Shown here: piece by piece, positions 1 to 9,225 of the stretch
How the letters are laid out: each line of letters starts with the position of its first letter
How positions within the stretch are numbered: position 1 is the first letter of the stretch
From: an uncultured Clostridia bacterium
GTDB lineage: Bacteria; Bacillota; Clostridia; TANB77; CAG-508
Assembly: GCA_944393565.1 (NCBI GenBank)
Contig: CALYAM010000010.1
Coordinates: 1 to 41,616 of the forward strand
Direction of reading: 5' to 3'
DNA: 41,616 bases
Made by a program: the position numbers and the translations under genes
The notes under the pieces: generated by a model
The model's input: the letters and a program-made list of their open reading frames with translations, nothing else
Told to the model about the DNA's origin: nothing
Databases searched by the model: none

Positions 1-1
1 A

Positions 2-823
2 CAACTAAAAGCATGGATAAAAAATATGTCAGCGAAAGTTGATGTGAATGAAAATATCATTTTACAAAACTATATGCTAGAGAGACTCTTAGAAAGAATT
101 TCTGTATCTGAATATAAATATAAATTTATATTAAAAGGTGGAATGCTAATAACAGCTATAGTTGGAATAGACATGAGAAATACACTAGATATGGATGCAA
201 CAATAAAAGCTTTTGATTTAGAAAAAGATAATCTTGAAAATATTTTAGATGAAATATTTAAGATAGATTTAGACGATGGTGTAACTTTTGAATTTAGAGG
301 AATAAAAGAAATAAGACAAGAAGATGAATATGGGGGATATAGAGTATCATTAGATGCCAAGCTTGATAAGTTAGTTGTACCTATGAAATTAGATATAACA
401 ACAGGAGATGTTATTATTCCAAAAGAAATAAAATATAAATTCGATTTAATGTTTGAAGACCGTTCTATTGAAATATTAGCTTATAATATGGAAACAGTAA
501 TAGCAGATAAATTTGAAACACTTATATCAAGAAATGTTGATACTACAAGAGCAAGGGACTTTTATGATATTTATATATTATGGACTACTCAACAACAAAA
601 TTTTGATAAAGCATTGCTAAGACAAGCTATTGTGAAGAAATTTGAGTATAGAGAATCTATTGATAAATTAAATAATATAGATGAAATAATGGGAGTTATA
701 AAAGAAAGTGACGCTTTGAAAGAACATTGGAAGAATTATCAGAGCAAGTTTAGTTATGCAGAAGATATTAGTTATGAAGATACAATGAAAGTGTTGGAAG
801 AAATAATAAATATAATAAAATAA
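2..823 (+). CDS. AbiEii/AbiGii-family nucleotidyltransferase toxin, 5' partial
   Basis: Type IV toxin-antitoxin or abortive-infection toxin of the nucleotidyltransferase superfamily. Such proteins transfer nucleotides to tRNA or other acceptors when their antitoxin is lost. The frame is open from base 2. The upstream residues (QLKAWIKN before the first Met at 26) match the usual family N terminus, so the true start lies outside the window and the Met at 26 is internal. Visible motifs are ILKGGMLI (the GG motif), TLDMDATIK (the D-x-D metal site) and, near the middle, ETVIADKFETLISR followed by RARDFYDIYIL, which is typical of PF08843. The cognate HTH antitoxin gene, normally directly upstream, is not visible. 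Family assignment is confident; activity and target are inferred. Confidence 0.85.
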   Translation, partial: QLKAWIKNMSAKVDVNENIILQNYMLERLLERISVSEYKYKFILKGGMLITAIVGIDMRNTLDMDATIKAFDLEKDNLENILDEIFKIDLDDGVTFEFRGIKEIRQEDEYGGYRVSLDAKLDKLVVPMKLDITTGDVIIPKEIKYKFDLMFEDRSIEILAYNMETVIADKFETLISRNVDTTRARDFYDIYILWTTQQQNFDKALLRQAIVKKFEYRESIDKLNNIDEIMGVIKESDALKEHWKNYQSKFSYAEDISYEDTMKVLEEIINIIK

Positions 824-1185
824 TAAAGAAAAATAAAGGAGTATAAATGGCTAGTAATATCTATATAACCATATTAAATAGAAAAATAGAAAATTTTATA
901 TAGTTAATAAGAGGTATAAAGTATTAAAGATAAAATATAGGTATGTTTTTAGTAATGTAATAAAATCATATCTACAGTGCGTGTACGAGTTTTAATAACA
1001 CTGAAACAGTCACGGTACAAGCCATGTGGAGTGTGTTGTAAATTTAAAATTGAAAAGTATGAGTTAAGAAAATATTGGATGAAGTCATGAAAATATGAAT
1101 TGACCTAAGGTAGAGTGGTAATAATTAGAACTAAATTTTATAATTGTGAAATTTCTGTAAAATCAATTGAAAAGCGAAAAAAAAG
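824..1185. other. Gene-poor interval between the toxin and the ABC transporter
   Basis: This interval of about 360 bases has no convincing CDS. An 18-codon ORF starts at 847 but resembles nothing I know. The centre (977-1140) looks like structured RNA and is listed separately. The end is the leader of the ABC transporter gene. I see no strong terminator hairpin after the toxin gene. Confidence 0.6.
977..1140 (+). mobile_element. Possible degraded group II intron 5' fragment (structured RNA)
   Basis: The segment begins with GTGCG, the usual 5' boundary of group II introns. It then carries nested complementary stretches: AACAC near 994 with GTGTT near 1032, and CACGG at 1011 with CCATGTG shortly after, followed by a GTCA...TGAC stem and ACCTAAGG. 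This arrangement resembles domain I of bacterial group II introns. There is no intron-encoded reverse transcriptase and no domain V that I can recognise, so any intron is a dead scrap. The assignment rests on remembered family appearance and is weak; a different structured RNA is possible. Confidence 0.3.
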
Positions 1186-1242
1186 GTGCTAATATTTAGT
1201 AATAAAATAACATATAATATTGAAAAAACAGGAGGGTATAAA

Positions 1243-3834
1243 ATGCTTCAATTAAAGAACATTACTAAAAATTATGTATCTGGCGATGAAATTGTAAAAG
1301 CATTACAGGGAATTAACCTAGAATTTCGCGAGAATGAATTCGTTTCTATTTTAGGTCCAAGCGGATGTGGGAAAACCACACTATTAAATATAATAGGAGG
1401 ATTAGACCGATATACATCTGGAGACTTATTTATTAATGGTGTATCAACAAAGCAATACAAAGACAGAGATTGGGATACATATAGAAACCACTCAATTGGT
1501 TTTGTATTTCAAAATTATAATTTAATCCCTCATCAAAGTGTATTGTCTAATGTTGAGCTTGCACTTACTCTATCAGGAGTTTCAAAGAATGAAAGAGCAA
1601 AAAGAGCTAAGGAAGCATTAACAAAGGTTGGCTTGGAAAACCAAATAAACAAAAAACCAAATCAATTGTCAGGTGGCCAAATGCAGAGAGTTGCAATTGC
1701 AAGAGCATTAGTAAACAATCCAGACATACTGCTAGCAGACGAGCCAACAGGAGCACTAGATTCAGTAACAAGTATACAAATTATGGAATTATTAAAAGAA
1801 ATTGCAAAAGACAAACTTGTTATAATGGTAACCCATAATCCTGAACTTGCAAAGAAATATTCAACTAGAATCATAAAATTATTAGATGGGAAAGTAATAG
1901 ACGATAGTGCACCATATAATGCTAGCAAAGAAGATAAGGAAAACGCCATAAAAAAAGAAGACAAATCGGGAAAAACATATATGAATTTTTTTACAGCACT
2001 AGCTTTGAGCTTTAATAATTTACTTACAAAAAAAGGAAGAACGATTTTAACTGCATTTGCAGGAAGTATAGGAATTATAGGAATTGCGCTTATTTTATCT
2101 CTTTCAAATGGTGTACAAAACTATATAAATAAAATTGAAGAGGATACACTGTCTTCCTATCCTATTACGATTGAAGAAACAACAATGGACATGGGGAGTA
2201 TGATGGAATCACTAATGGAAGATGATTCCCGACAAGAAGGGTACGAGGAAGGAAAAGTATACTCAAGAGAAATTATGGATGATATGATGAGCTTACTATC
2301 TACAAAAATTGAAAAAAATAATCTAGCTGAATTTAAAAAATATATAGAAACCGAAAACAATGAAATAGTACAAAATGCAAATGCTATTCAATATAGTTAT
2401 AATTTAGATTTAAACTTATACAAGGCGGATACGCAAGGAGATATTGTTAAAGTCAATCCAAGTACTGTTATGGAAGCCATTGGGTTTGAAATGGAAAATT
2501 CAGCTATAATGGGTAATATGTACTCCATTAGCAATACCAATGTGTGGAGTGAATTGATTGACAATCAGCAATTACTAAATTCACAATATGATGTGCTAGC
2601 TGGAAAATGGCCAACTAATTATAATGAAGTAGTTCTAATGGTGAGTGAAAACAATGAGATTAGTGATTACACGCTATATGCATTGGGCCTTAAAGACCAA
2701 GAAAATCTGACTCAGAACATGGAAAAACTTAAAAATGGTGAAGAAATAGAACCATCAGCTCAAGTATCATACACGTATGATGAATTACTAAATTTATCAT
2801 ATAAGGTTTTATTAAACACAGACTATTATATAAAGGAAAATAATATTTGGATAGACAAAAGCGATGATGAAGAATTTTTAAAGGGAAAAATAGAAAATGC
2901 TGAAACAATTAATGTAGTTGGTATAATTAGACCAAAAAAAGAAAGTGTCGGAATTAGTGTTAATGGTATGATTGGCTATACAAAACAACTAAAGGAATAT
3001 GTAATTAATAATATAAATGAAAGCCAAATAGTAAAAGAACAAAAAGAAAATGCAGGCAAAAACGTATTTACAGGATTAGACTTCCCAGAAGAAAATTCAC
3101 AAGGAAAGTTTGACTATAATAGTCTAAGTGATGAGCAAAAGGCATATATGGCGACTTTAAGTGAAGAAGAGCTTGCTAATTTAATGGAAACTTATTCAAA
3201 CAATGTAAATGCAAGCTATGATGATAACTTAAGTAAATTAGGGGTTGTAGACCTAGATACACCTAGTACAATAAAGATATATCCTAAAGACTTTCAATCA
3301 AAAGAGAATATTGCAAATGCAATAGAAACATATAATAAATCAAAAGAGGAACAAAAAAACGAAGCAGATGTTATCAATTATACTGATGTGGTAGGTATAA
3401 TGATGGATTCTGTAAACACAATTGTTGATGTAATAAGTTCAGTTTTGATTGCATTTGTTGCAATTTCTCTAGTTGTATCTTCAATTATGATAGGTATAAT
3501 AACGTATATTTCTGTATTAGAAAGAACAAAAGAAATTGGAATTTTAAGAAGCATAGGAGCCTCTAAAAAAGATATTTCAAGGGTATTTAATGCAGAAACA
3601 TTTATTATTGGTATTGTTGCGGGTGCTATGGGAATAGGAATAACTGTATTACTTAATATTCCTATTAACATAATTATAGAATCTGTAGTTGAAATACCAG
3701 GGATTTCTGCTTTGCCAATAATAGGTGGAGTTGTATTAGTATTAATTAGCATGATACTTACTGTAATTGCAGGGATAATACCATCTAAAATGGCAAGCAA
3801 AAAAGACCCTGTAGAAGCATTAAGGACAGAATAA
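1243..3834 (+). CDS. Fused ABC transporter ATP-binding and FtsX-like permease protein
   Basis: A MacB-type ABC protein with ATPase and permease in one chain of 863 residues; likely exports a peptide or lipid-linked substrate, which is unknown. The ATPase has Walker A GPSGCGKTT (about 38-46), signature LSGGQMQR (about 142), Walker B LLADEPTGALD (about 163) and the switch histidine in THNPE (about 197). A first membrane helix lies near 270-290, then a large extracellular domain of roughly 440 residues, then three C-terminal helices with the FtsX motif around ERTKEIGILRSIGAS. The start at 1243 follows AGGAGG with good spacing; the open frame reaches 1186 but has no ribosome site there. A terminator follows directly. 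The gene stands alone. Confidence 0.9.
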   Translation: MLQLKNITKNYVSGDEIVKALQGINLEFRENEFVSILGPSGCGKTTLLNIIGGLDRYTSGDLFINGVSTKQYKDRDWDTYRNHSIGFVFQNYNLIPHQSVLSNVELALTLSGVSKNERAKRAKEALTKVGLENQINKKPNQLSGGQMQRVAIARALVNNPDILLADEPTGALDSVTSIQIMELLKEIAKDKLVIMVTHNPELAKKYSTRIIKLLDGKVIDDSAPYNASKEDKENAIKKEDKSGKTYMNFFTALALSFNNLLTKKGRTILTAFAGSIGIIGIALILSLSNGVQNYINKIEEDTLSSYPITIEETTMDMGSMMESLMEDDSRQEGYEEGKVYSREIMDDMMSLLSTKIEKNNLAEFKKYIETENNEIVQNANAIQYSYNLDLNLYKADTQGDIVKVNPSTVMEAIGFEMENSAIMGNMYSISNTNVWSELIDNQQLLNSQYDVLAGKWPTNYNEVVLMVSENNEISDYTLYALGLKDQENLTQNMEKLKNGEEIEPSAQVSYTYDELLNLSYKVLLNTDYYIKENNIWIDKSDDEEFLKGKIENAETINVVGIIRPKKESVGISVNGMIGYTKQLKEYVINNINESQIVKEQKENAGKNVFTGLDFPEENSQGKFDYNSLSDEQKAYMATLSEEELANLMETYSNNVNASYDDNLSKLGVVDLDTPSTIKIYPKDFQSKENIANAIETYNKSKEEQKNEADVINYTDVVGIMMDSVNTIVDVISSVLIAFVAISLVVSSIMIGIITYISVLERTKEIGILRSIGASKKDISRVFNAETFIIGIVAGAMGIGITVLLNIPINIIIESVVEIPGISALPIIGGVVLVLISMILTVIAGIIPSKMASKKDPVEALRTE

Positions 3835-3841
3835 AATTCAT

Positions 3842-3881
3842 GCAAAAACATCCTGTATAAAAAAATACAGGATGTTTTTGC
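3842..3881. terminator. Bidirectional-type terminator hairpin after the ABC transporter
   Basis: A perfect 17-bp stem (3842-3858 with 3865-3881) around a six-base A-rich loop. The stem has a GC-rich centre and ends in runs of A and T on either side, so it could stop transcription from both directions. It begins seven bases after the transporter stop codon. Confidence 0.9.
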
Positions 3882-3889
3882 CACAAAAA

Positions 3890-3918
3890 TTGACGCCTAT
3901 AAAATTAAATTGTATAAT
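3890..3918 (+). promoter_or_regulatory. Sigma-A promoter of the P-type ATPase gene
   Basis: TTGACG at 3890-3895, a 17-base spacer, and TATAAT at 3913-3918. This is nearly the full consensus. It leaves an untranslated leader of roughly 115 bases before the ATPase start at 4043. Confidence 0.75.
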
Positions 3919-4042
3919 ATGGTAAAAATAATGACTATAAATTTAAAAAAATAACAGGCTAACCGCAAATGATAACATATATTGTAAATAATTAAATATG
4001 ATACTATAAATAAATTTTATACTGAAAACAAGGAGAACAATT

Positions 4043-6394
4043 ATGCCACAAATAAAACGATATAATCCTAATTTAAAAGTGGGATTAACCAGCAAACAAG
4101 TTGCACAAAGAATTCACGAAAAATTGGTCAACGTTGATACAACAGTAACAACAAAAAGCATTAAATCAATTATTCTAAGCAATATTTTTACAATATTTAA
4201 TTTACTAAATTTTGGTCTTGCATTAGCAATATTTTTTGTACATTCATATCGAAATCTTTTATTTATGGGAATAGTTATTTGCAATACATTAATTAGTACT
4301 TATCAGGAAATACATTCTAAAAAAGTAATAGACAAGCTAGCTGTTGTTTCAGCTACGAAGACAACAGTTATAAGGGATAAAAGAGAAGAAAAAATTGGAA
4401 TTAATGAATTGGTTTTAGATGATATTATAAAAGTAAATTCTGGGAATCAAATTATTACAGATTGTATTATTCAAGAAGGGGAAGTTGAAGTAAACGAATC
4501 TTTTATAACAGGGGAATCAGACACTATATATAAAAAAACAGGAGATATGCTTTTATCTGGTAGTTTTATAGTAAGCGGAAAATGTATCGCAAAAGTAGAA
4601 CACATAGCAAATGACAACTTTACTGCTAAAATTTCAACAGAAGCAAAACAAATGAAGAAAATAAAATCTGAAATTATGGAATCATTAAATAAAGTAATTA
4701 AAACAGTTTCACTTTTTATTTTACCAGTAGGAGCATTGCTGTTTTACAATCAAGTAACAATTATGGAAACAAGTTTTGAACACGCAGTAACACAAACAGT
4801 TGCAGCTCTTATAGGTATGATACCAGAAGGATTAATATTACTTACAAGTACAGTACTTGCAGTTAGCGTTATAAGACTTTCTAAAAGCAATGTTTTAGTT
4901 CAGGAATTGTACTGTATAGAGACATTAGCAAGAGTTGACGTTTTATGTTTAGACAAGACAGGCACTATAACAGAAGGGAAAATGCAAATAAATACAATAT
5001 TACCAATGGAAAATAAAATAGAAGAAATAGAGAATGCATTAACTGCGATAGGAAAATATTCAGATGACAATAATGTGACAATAGAAGCTATTAGGGCTAA
5101 ATACAATAAAACCATACAATGGAATGTAAAAGAAAAGGTTGGATTTTCATCACAACGAAAATGGTCAGGAATCTGCTTTGAAGGTGAAGGTAGTTATATT
5201 TTAGGAGCACCTGAATTGGTAATAGGAAAAAATATAAATAAATACGAAGGAATATTAAATGAGTATTCCAAGGAAAACAGGATCCTTGTATTGGCTCATA
5301 GCAAAGAAAAATTTACTAATAAAGAATTACCAACAAATATAACTGTTTGTGGATTTATAATGATTCAAGACACGATAAGAAAAGAAGCAAGTAAAATATT
5401 GGAATATTTTAAAAATCAGGGAGTGACTGTAAAAATTATATCAGGTGATAATCCAATCACGGTTTCAAACATAGCTAAAAGAGCTGGAGTAGAAAATTAT
5501 GATGATTATATTGATATGAGCAATGTAGAAAACAAAAAAATAACAGAGATAGCAAAAAAATATACAATTTTTGGACGAGTTTCACCAATTCAAAAAAGAG
5601 ATTTAATTAGAGCAATAAAAGACTTAGGACATACTGTTGCAATGACAGGTGATGGTGTCAATGATGTTCTTGCTTTAAAAGAAGCGGATTGTAGCATTGC
5701 TATGTCTAGTGGAAGCGATGCGGCAAGAAATATTTCGCAACTAGTGTTATTGGATTCAAATTTTAATTCAATGCCTAAGATTGTTGCAGAAGGAAGACGA
5801 ACAATAAATAATATTGAAAGATCATCTCAGCTATTTCTAGTAAAAACAATATATTCTACTTTATTAGCAATACTTTTTATTTTTATAAATATGCCATTCC
5901 CATTTAAACCAATTCAACTCTCCCTATTAAGTGTTGCAACAATAGGAATACCATCATTTGTTTTAGCTCTGCAACCTAATAAGGCAATGGTAAAGGGAAG
6001 ATTTTTGCCAAATATATTATCTAAATCGATCCCGACAGCACTTACAGTTGTATGTAATATATTACTTGTAACTTTACTTAGCTATATATTTAAGATTGAT
6101 AACCAATCCTATTCAACAATGTGTGTTATACTTACAGCAATTACAGGCTTTATGTTGTTATTGAAGCTGTGTAGACCATTTAATTTATTAAGATTAACTC
6201 TTTTATTATCCATGATTATGCTATTTTGTGCTGAGACCATTTTATTTGGAGAAATATTTTATATAAATAGATTAAGTATGCCAAATGTAATTATACTTAT
6301 TATAATGTTGGTTATATCAATATGTACATATGCCTTATTTAATTATATGGTAGACCTAATATTAAAAAAATTAAAAAAATTAAAAAAAGTATAA
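4043..6394 (+). CDS. Cation-transporting P-type ATPase, CtpE-like
   Basis: Membrane pump that moves a cation using ATP through an aspartyl-phosphate intermediate. It has 783 residues. Visible motifs are the actuator TGES (about 156-159), MIPEGL in the fourth membrane helix (about 260), the phosphorylation site DKTGT with Asp at about 304, and the hinge TGDGVND (about 535). Hydrophobic helices flank the actuator and fill the last 200 residues. The MIPEGL variant is found in the CtpE-like group, one member of which has been linked to calcium uptake; the ion here is inferred only. AAGGAG precedes the ATG. It has its own promoter and is followed 14 bases later by prmC. Confidence 0.85.
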   Translation: MPQIKRYNPNLKVGLTSKQVAQRIHEKLVNVDTTVTTKSIKSIILSNIFTIFNLLNFGLALAIFFVHSYRNLLFMGIVICNTLISTYQEIHSKKVIDKLAVVSATKTTVIRDKREEKIGINELVLDDIIKVNSGNQIITDCIIQEGEVEVNESFITGESDTIYKKTGDMLLSGSFIVSGKCIAKVEHIANDNFTAKISTEAKQMKKIKSEIMESLNKVIKTVSLFILPVGALLFYNQVTIMETSFEHAVTQTVAALIGMIPEGLILLTSTVLAVSVIRLSKSNVLVQELYCIETLARVDVLCLDKTGTITEGKMQINTILPMENKIEEIENALTAIGKYSDDNNVTIEAIRAKYNKTIQWNVKEKVGFSSQRKWSGICFEGEGSYILGAPELVIGKNINKYEGILNEYSKENRILVLAHSKEKFTNKELPTNITVCGFIMIQDTIRKEASKILEYFKNQGVTVKIISGDNPITVSNIAKRAGVENYDDYIDMSNVENKKITEIAKKYTIFGRVSPIQKRDLIRAIKDLGHTVAMTGDGVNDVLALKEADCSIAMSSGSDAARNISQLVLLDSNFNSMPKIVAEGRRTINNIERSSQLFLVKTIYSTLLAILFIFINMPFPFKPIQLSLLSVATIGIPSFVLALQPNKAMVKGRFLPNILSKSIPTALTVVCNILLVTLLSYIFKIDNQSYSTMCVILTAITGFMLLLKLCRPFNLLRLTLLLSMIMLFCAETILFGEIFYINRLSMPNVIILIIMLVISICTYALFNYMVDLILKKLKKLKKV

Positions 6395-6408
6395 AAGGAA
6401 AAAAGTGT

Positions 6409-7248
6409 ATGACATTAAAAGAAATTCAAATAGAGGGATTTAATAAACTAAAAGAATTAAATATAGAAGAGCCAATGCTAAAGTCTAGATTATTGTTATC
6501 ATATATTATTAAAAGACCAAAAGAATATTTAATAACCCATTTAGATGAAAAATTAACAAATAATGAAATTGAAGAATTTAGAAATAACATTGAAAAATTA
6601 AAGCAAAGAATTCCACTATCGTATGTTTTACATAGTAAGGAATTTATGAAATTAAATTTTTATGTTGACAATAATGTATTAATACCAAGAGCAGATACAG
6701 AAATTCTTGTAGAAGAGATTTTGAAATATAAAGGAAGAAAAAAGAAGATTTTGGACTTATGTACTGGAAGTGGAGCAATAGCTATAAGTCTTGCTAAATA
6801 TATGCCTGACAGTGAAATAACAGGTACAGATATTTCAGAAAAAGCAATTAAAATTGCAATAGAAAATGCAAAACGAAATAAAGTAAATGTGCATTTTCTT
6901 AAATCAAATTTATATAACAATTTGCCAGATGGCTTATGGGATGTAATAATTTCAAATCCTCCATATATTAAATCAGATATGATAAAAAAGTTACAAACAG
7001 AAGTGAGGTATGAACCTACAATTGCACTAGATGGTGGAAAAGATGGCTTAGACTTTTATAGAAAAATAATTGAATGTGCCCCAAAATATTTAGAAAATTA
7101 TGGTATGCTAGCTTTAGAAATAGGATTTGACCAGGCAGATGAAGTTATAAATATATTACAAATGCATAAATGTTATAAAAACATAGAATTAAAAAAAGAT
7201 TTATCAGGTAATGATAGAGTGATATTAGCAACAAATCATAAGGAGTAA
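6409..7248 (+). CDS. prmC: Release factor glutamine N5-methyltransferase
   Basis: PrmC (HemK) methylates the glutamine of the GGQ motif in peptide-chain release factors using S-adenosylmethionine, which raises termination efficiency. The protein has 279 residues, normal for the family. It shows a helical N-terminal domain, then the SAM-binding loop LCTGSGAIAISLA (about 118-130), and the catalytic NPPY at about 183-186. It lies just after the ATPase and nine bases before whiA, so the three genes are probably co-transcribed. Confidence 0.95.
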   Translation: MTLKEIQIEGFNKLKELNIEEPMLKSRLLLSYIIKRPKEYLITHLDEKLTNNEIEEFRNNIEKLKQRIPLSYVLHSKEFMKLNFYVDNNVLIPRADTEILVEEILKYKGRKKKILDLCTGSGAIAISLAKYMPDSEITGTDISEKAIKIAIENAKRNKVNVHFLKSNLYNNLPDGLWDVIISNPPYIKSDMIKKLQTEVRYEPTIALDGGKDGLDFYRKIIECAPKYLENYGMLALEIGFDQADEVINILQMHKCYKNIELKKDLSGNDRVILATNHKE

Positions 7249-7256
7249 ATGATAAG

Positions 7257-7907
7257 ATGTCGTTTTCAAGTGATGTAAAACAAGAAATTGAAAAACAAAA
7301 AGTATGGGACAGAAAAAGCACTTTAAGTCAAGATAAACAAATACAAAAAATTATTGTAAGAGAAGCATTTTTAAAATATGGCTTTATAAGCAACCCAAAT
7401 AAAATTTATCATTTAGAAATTGTAATGAAAACAAAGAAAGGTGCTAAGCAGATTTTTGATATTCTAAATCAAAATGGAATTAAAGCTCGCATAATAAAAA
7501 GAAGAGAAAAAAATGTGGTATATTTAAAGGAAGGAGAAGATATATCTAATTGTCTTGCATATATTGGCGCAAGTAGTTCAGTTTTACGATTTGAGGAAAT
7601 ACGTGTTATGAGAGAAATGAGGAACCAAATAAATCGCAGAGTAAATTGCGAAACTGCTAATTTAACTAAAATAGTAAATGCATCATATGAGCAAATAAAA
7701 GCAATAGAAGCTATAAAGGCAACAAACAAATGGGAAAATTTAGAAGATGGTTTAAAAAAGATAGGCGAACTTAGACTAAAAAATCCGGATTTAAGCATAG
7801 AAATGCTTGGAAAAAAACTAAATCCACCGATTAGCAAATCTGGAGCAAATCATAGGCTAAAAAAGATTATTGAAATTGCAAAAGAAATGAAAAAAGAAGA
7901 CTTTTAG
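7257..7907 (+). CDS. whiA: WhiA-like DNA-binding regulator, shortened N-terminal half
   Basis: WhiA combines a LAGLIDADG-like fold with a C-terminal helix-turn-helix and affects cell division or sporulation in Gram-positive bacteria. The C-terminal half is unmistakable: MREMRNQINRRVNCETANL, then ELRLKNPDLSIEMLGKKLNPP and ISKSGANHRLKKI, the helix-turn-helix. The first residues MSFSSDVKQEIEKQ are also typical. The protein is only 216 residues against roughly 310-330 normally; about 90 residues between the N terminus and the first LAGLIDADG-like stretch (VREAFLKYGFISNPNKIYHLEI region) appear to be missing. There is no CGG or other frame break here, so this is a real short form. AAGGAG lies inside the end of prmC. 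Confidence 0.85.
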   Translation: MSFSSDVKQEIEKQKVWDRKSTLSQDKQIQKIIVREAFLKYGFISNPNKIYHLEIVMKTKKGAKQIFDILNQNGIKARIIKRREKNVVYLKEGEDISNCLAYIGASSSVLRFEEIRVMREMRNQINRRVNCETANLTKIVNASYEQIKAIEAIKATNKWENLEDGLKKIGELRLKNPDLSIEMLGKKLNPPISKSGANHRLKKIIEIAKEMKKEDF

Positions 7908-7933
7908 CTATAAGAAAGTGAGGCAAAGGGGTA

Positions 7934-9089
7934 ATGAGCAAAGAGATTGGGCTGTATGTTCACATTCCATTTTGTAATCATAAATGCTACTATTGTGATT
8001 TTTACTCCATAGCAAAACAAGACAGCATAGTTTTACAATATATGGAGTGCTTATTACAAGAGATAGAAGAAGTGGGACAAAATTTAAGAGAAAATAAAGA
8101 CATATTGTATGTAAAGACAATTTATATAGGTGGAGGAACGCCATCTTGCATAGATGCAAAATATATAGAGGATATAATCCAAATGCTAAAAAAATATTAT
8201 AACATATTGCCAGATGCTGAAATAACAATTGAGATAAATCCAGGAACTAGTACTATACATAAATTAGAAGAGTATAAAAAAATTGGAATAAATAGGCTTA
8301 GCATAGGTATGCAGACAGTAAACAATGATACACTAAAAAGAATAGGCAGAATTCATACATATGAGGAATTTTTAAATTGCTATAATGAAGCAAGAAACGT
8401 ACGGATTTAAAAATATAAATGTTGATTGCATGATCGGCTTACCAAAGCAAAGCTTTGATGAAGTAAAACAAATTATAGAAGAATTAATAAGACTTAACCC
8501 TGAACATATATCTGTATATTCTTTAATAATAGAAGAAGGGACAAGACTAGATAAAATGCTAAGAGAAAAAGCTTTAGAGTTGCCATGTGAAGAATTAGAA
8601 AGAATAATGTACTGGTATGCAAAAAAAACCTTAGAAGCAAACAATTATAATCACTATGAAATTTCTAATTTTGCTAAAAAAGGTTTTGAGTCAAAGCATA
8701 ATTTAGACTGTTGGAATCAAAAAGAATATATAGGCTTCGGCGTTTCTGCACATTCCTATACAAACCAATGCAGATATTCAAATATATCTAATATAATGCA
8801 ATATATTTTAAATTACAAAAATAATAAACAAGAAGATAATATAATAATCCATGAAATACAAAATAAGACTTCGATGGCTAAAGAATTTATTATGCTTAGT
8901 CTAAGGACTATACAAGGATGTAGTAAGGAGAATTTTTACAAAAAGTTTGGCTATGATTTAGAAAAGGGGTTTTCAAATAAAATAGAAAAGCTAAAATTAC
9001 AAGGACTAATAGAGATTAATGAAAATAGTATAATACTTACCGAAAAAGGAATTGATTATGCAAACTTAGTATGGGAAGAATTTGTTTAA
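7934..9089 (+). CDS. hemW: HemW-like radical SAM heme chaperone, needs +1 recoding
   Basis: Radical SAM protein related to oxygen-independent coproporphyrinogen oxidase; HemW acts as a heme-binding chaperone. The iron-sulfur cysteines are C14, C18 and C21 in PFCNHKCYYC, and GGGTPS follows. Two overlapping frames, 7934-8410 and 8385-9089, encode the two halves of one protein. Reading CGGA at 8402-8405 as glycine joins them into 384 residues, the normal length, giving ARNVGFKNINVDCMIGLP, which aligns without gaps with family members at the conserved GF.NINVD. Without the shift, translation stops two codons later (ATT TAA). It starts 27 bases after whiA. Confidence 0.9.
8402..8405 (+). other. 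Recoding site in hemW: in-frame CGGA read as glycine (+1)
   Basis: Context GTA CGGA TTT. The CGG is exactly in the zero frame of the upstream half. Skipping its C puts the ribosome in the frame of the downstream half. The resulting glycine is conserved in HemW. No slippery repeat or nearby stop codon is needed at the shift point. Confidence 0.85.
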
Positions 9090-9145
9090 AGTTTTTATAC
9101 TAAACTAAAAATAAACTGTCTAGAAAGAAAAATTAATAAAAAGTA

Positions 9146-9172
9146 TTGACAAACGAGAAAATTGGATATAAT
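9146..9172 (+). promoter_or_regulatory. Promoter of the hrcA operon
   Basis: TTGACA at 9146-9151 and TATAAT at 9167-9172 with a 15-base spacer; an overlapping TAATAT two bases downstream gives 17. The CIRCE operator follows immediately, as expected for an HrcA-repressed promoter. Confidence 0.75.
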
Positions 9173-9182
9173 ATATACAAAG

Positions 9183-9209
9183 TTAGCAGTCGTGATATTA
9201 AAGTGCTAA
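9183..9209 (+). promoter_or_regulatory. CIRCE operator (HrcA binding site)
   Basis: Inverted repeat TTAGCAGTC-N9-AAGTGCTAA. The consensus is TTAGCACTC-N9-GAGTGCTAA, so each arm has one change. HrcA binds CIRCE and represses the heat-shock operon until GroE capacity falls. It sits between the promoter and the hrcA start codon. Confidence 0.9.
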
Positions 9210-9225
9210 CAAGAGGTGAAATTCA

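Noticed and set aside
847..903. 18-codon ORF after the AbiEii gene
   Set aside because: It has AAGGAG upstream but is very short and resembles no family, so I did not list it as a gene.
8402..8405. A -2 shift instead of +1
   Set aside because: It would also restore the frame but add one extra residue before the glycine. Family members of HemW, Rel, SpoIIP and PGI match the +1 product without an insertion.
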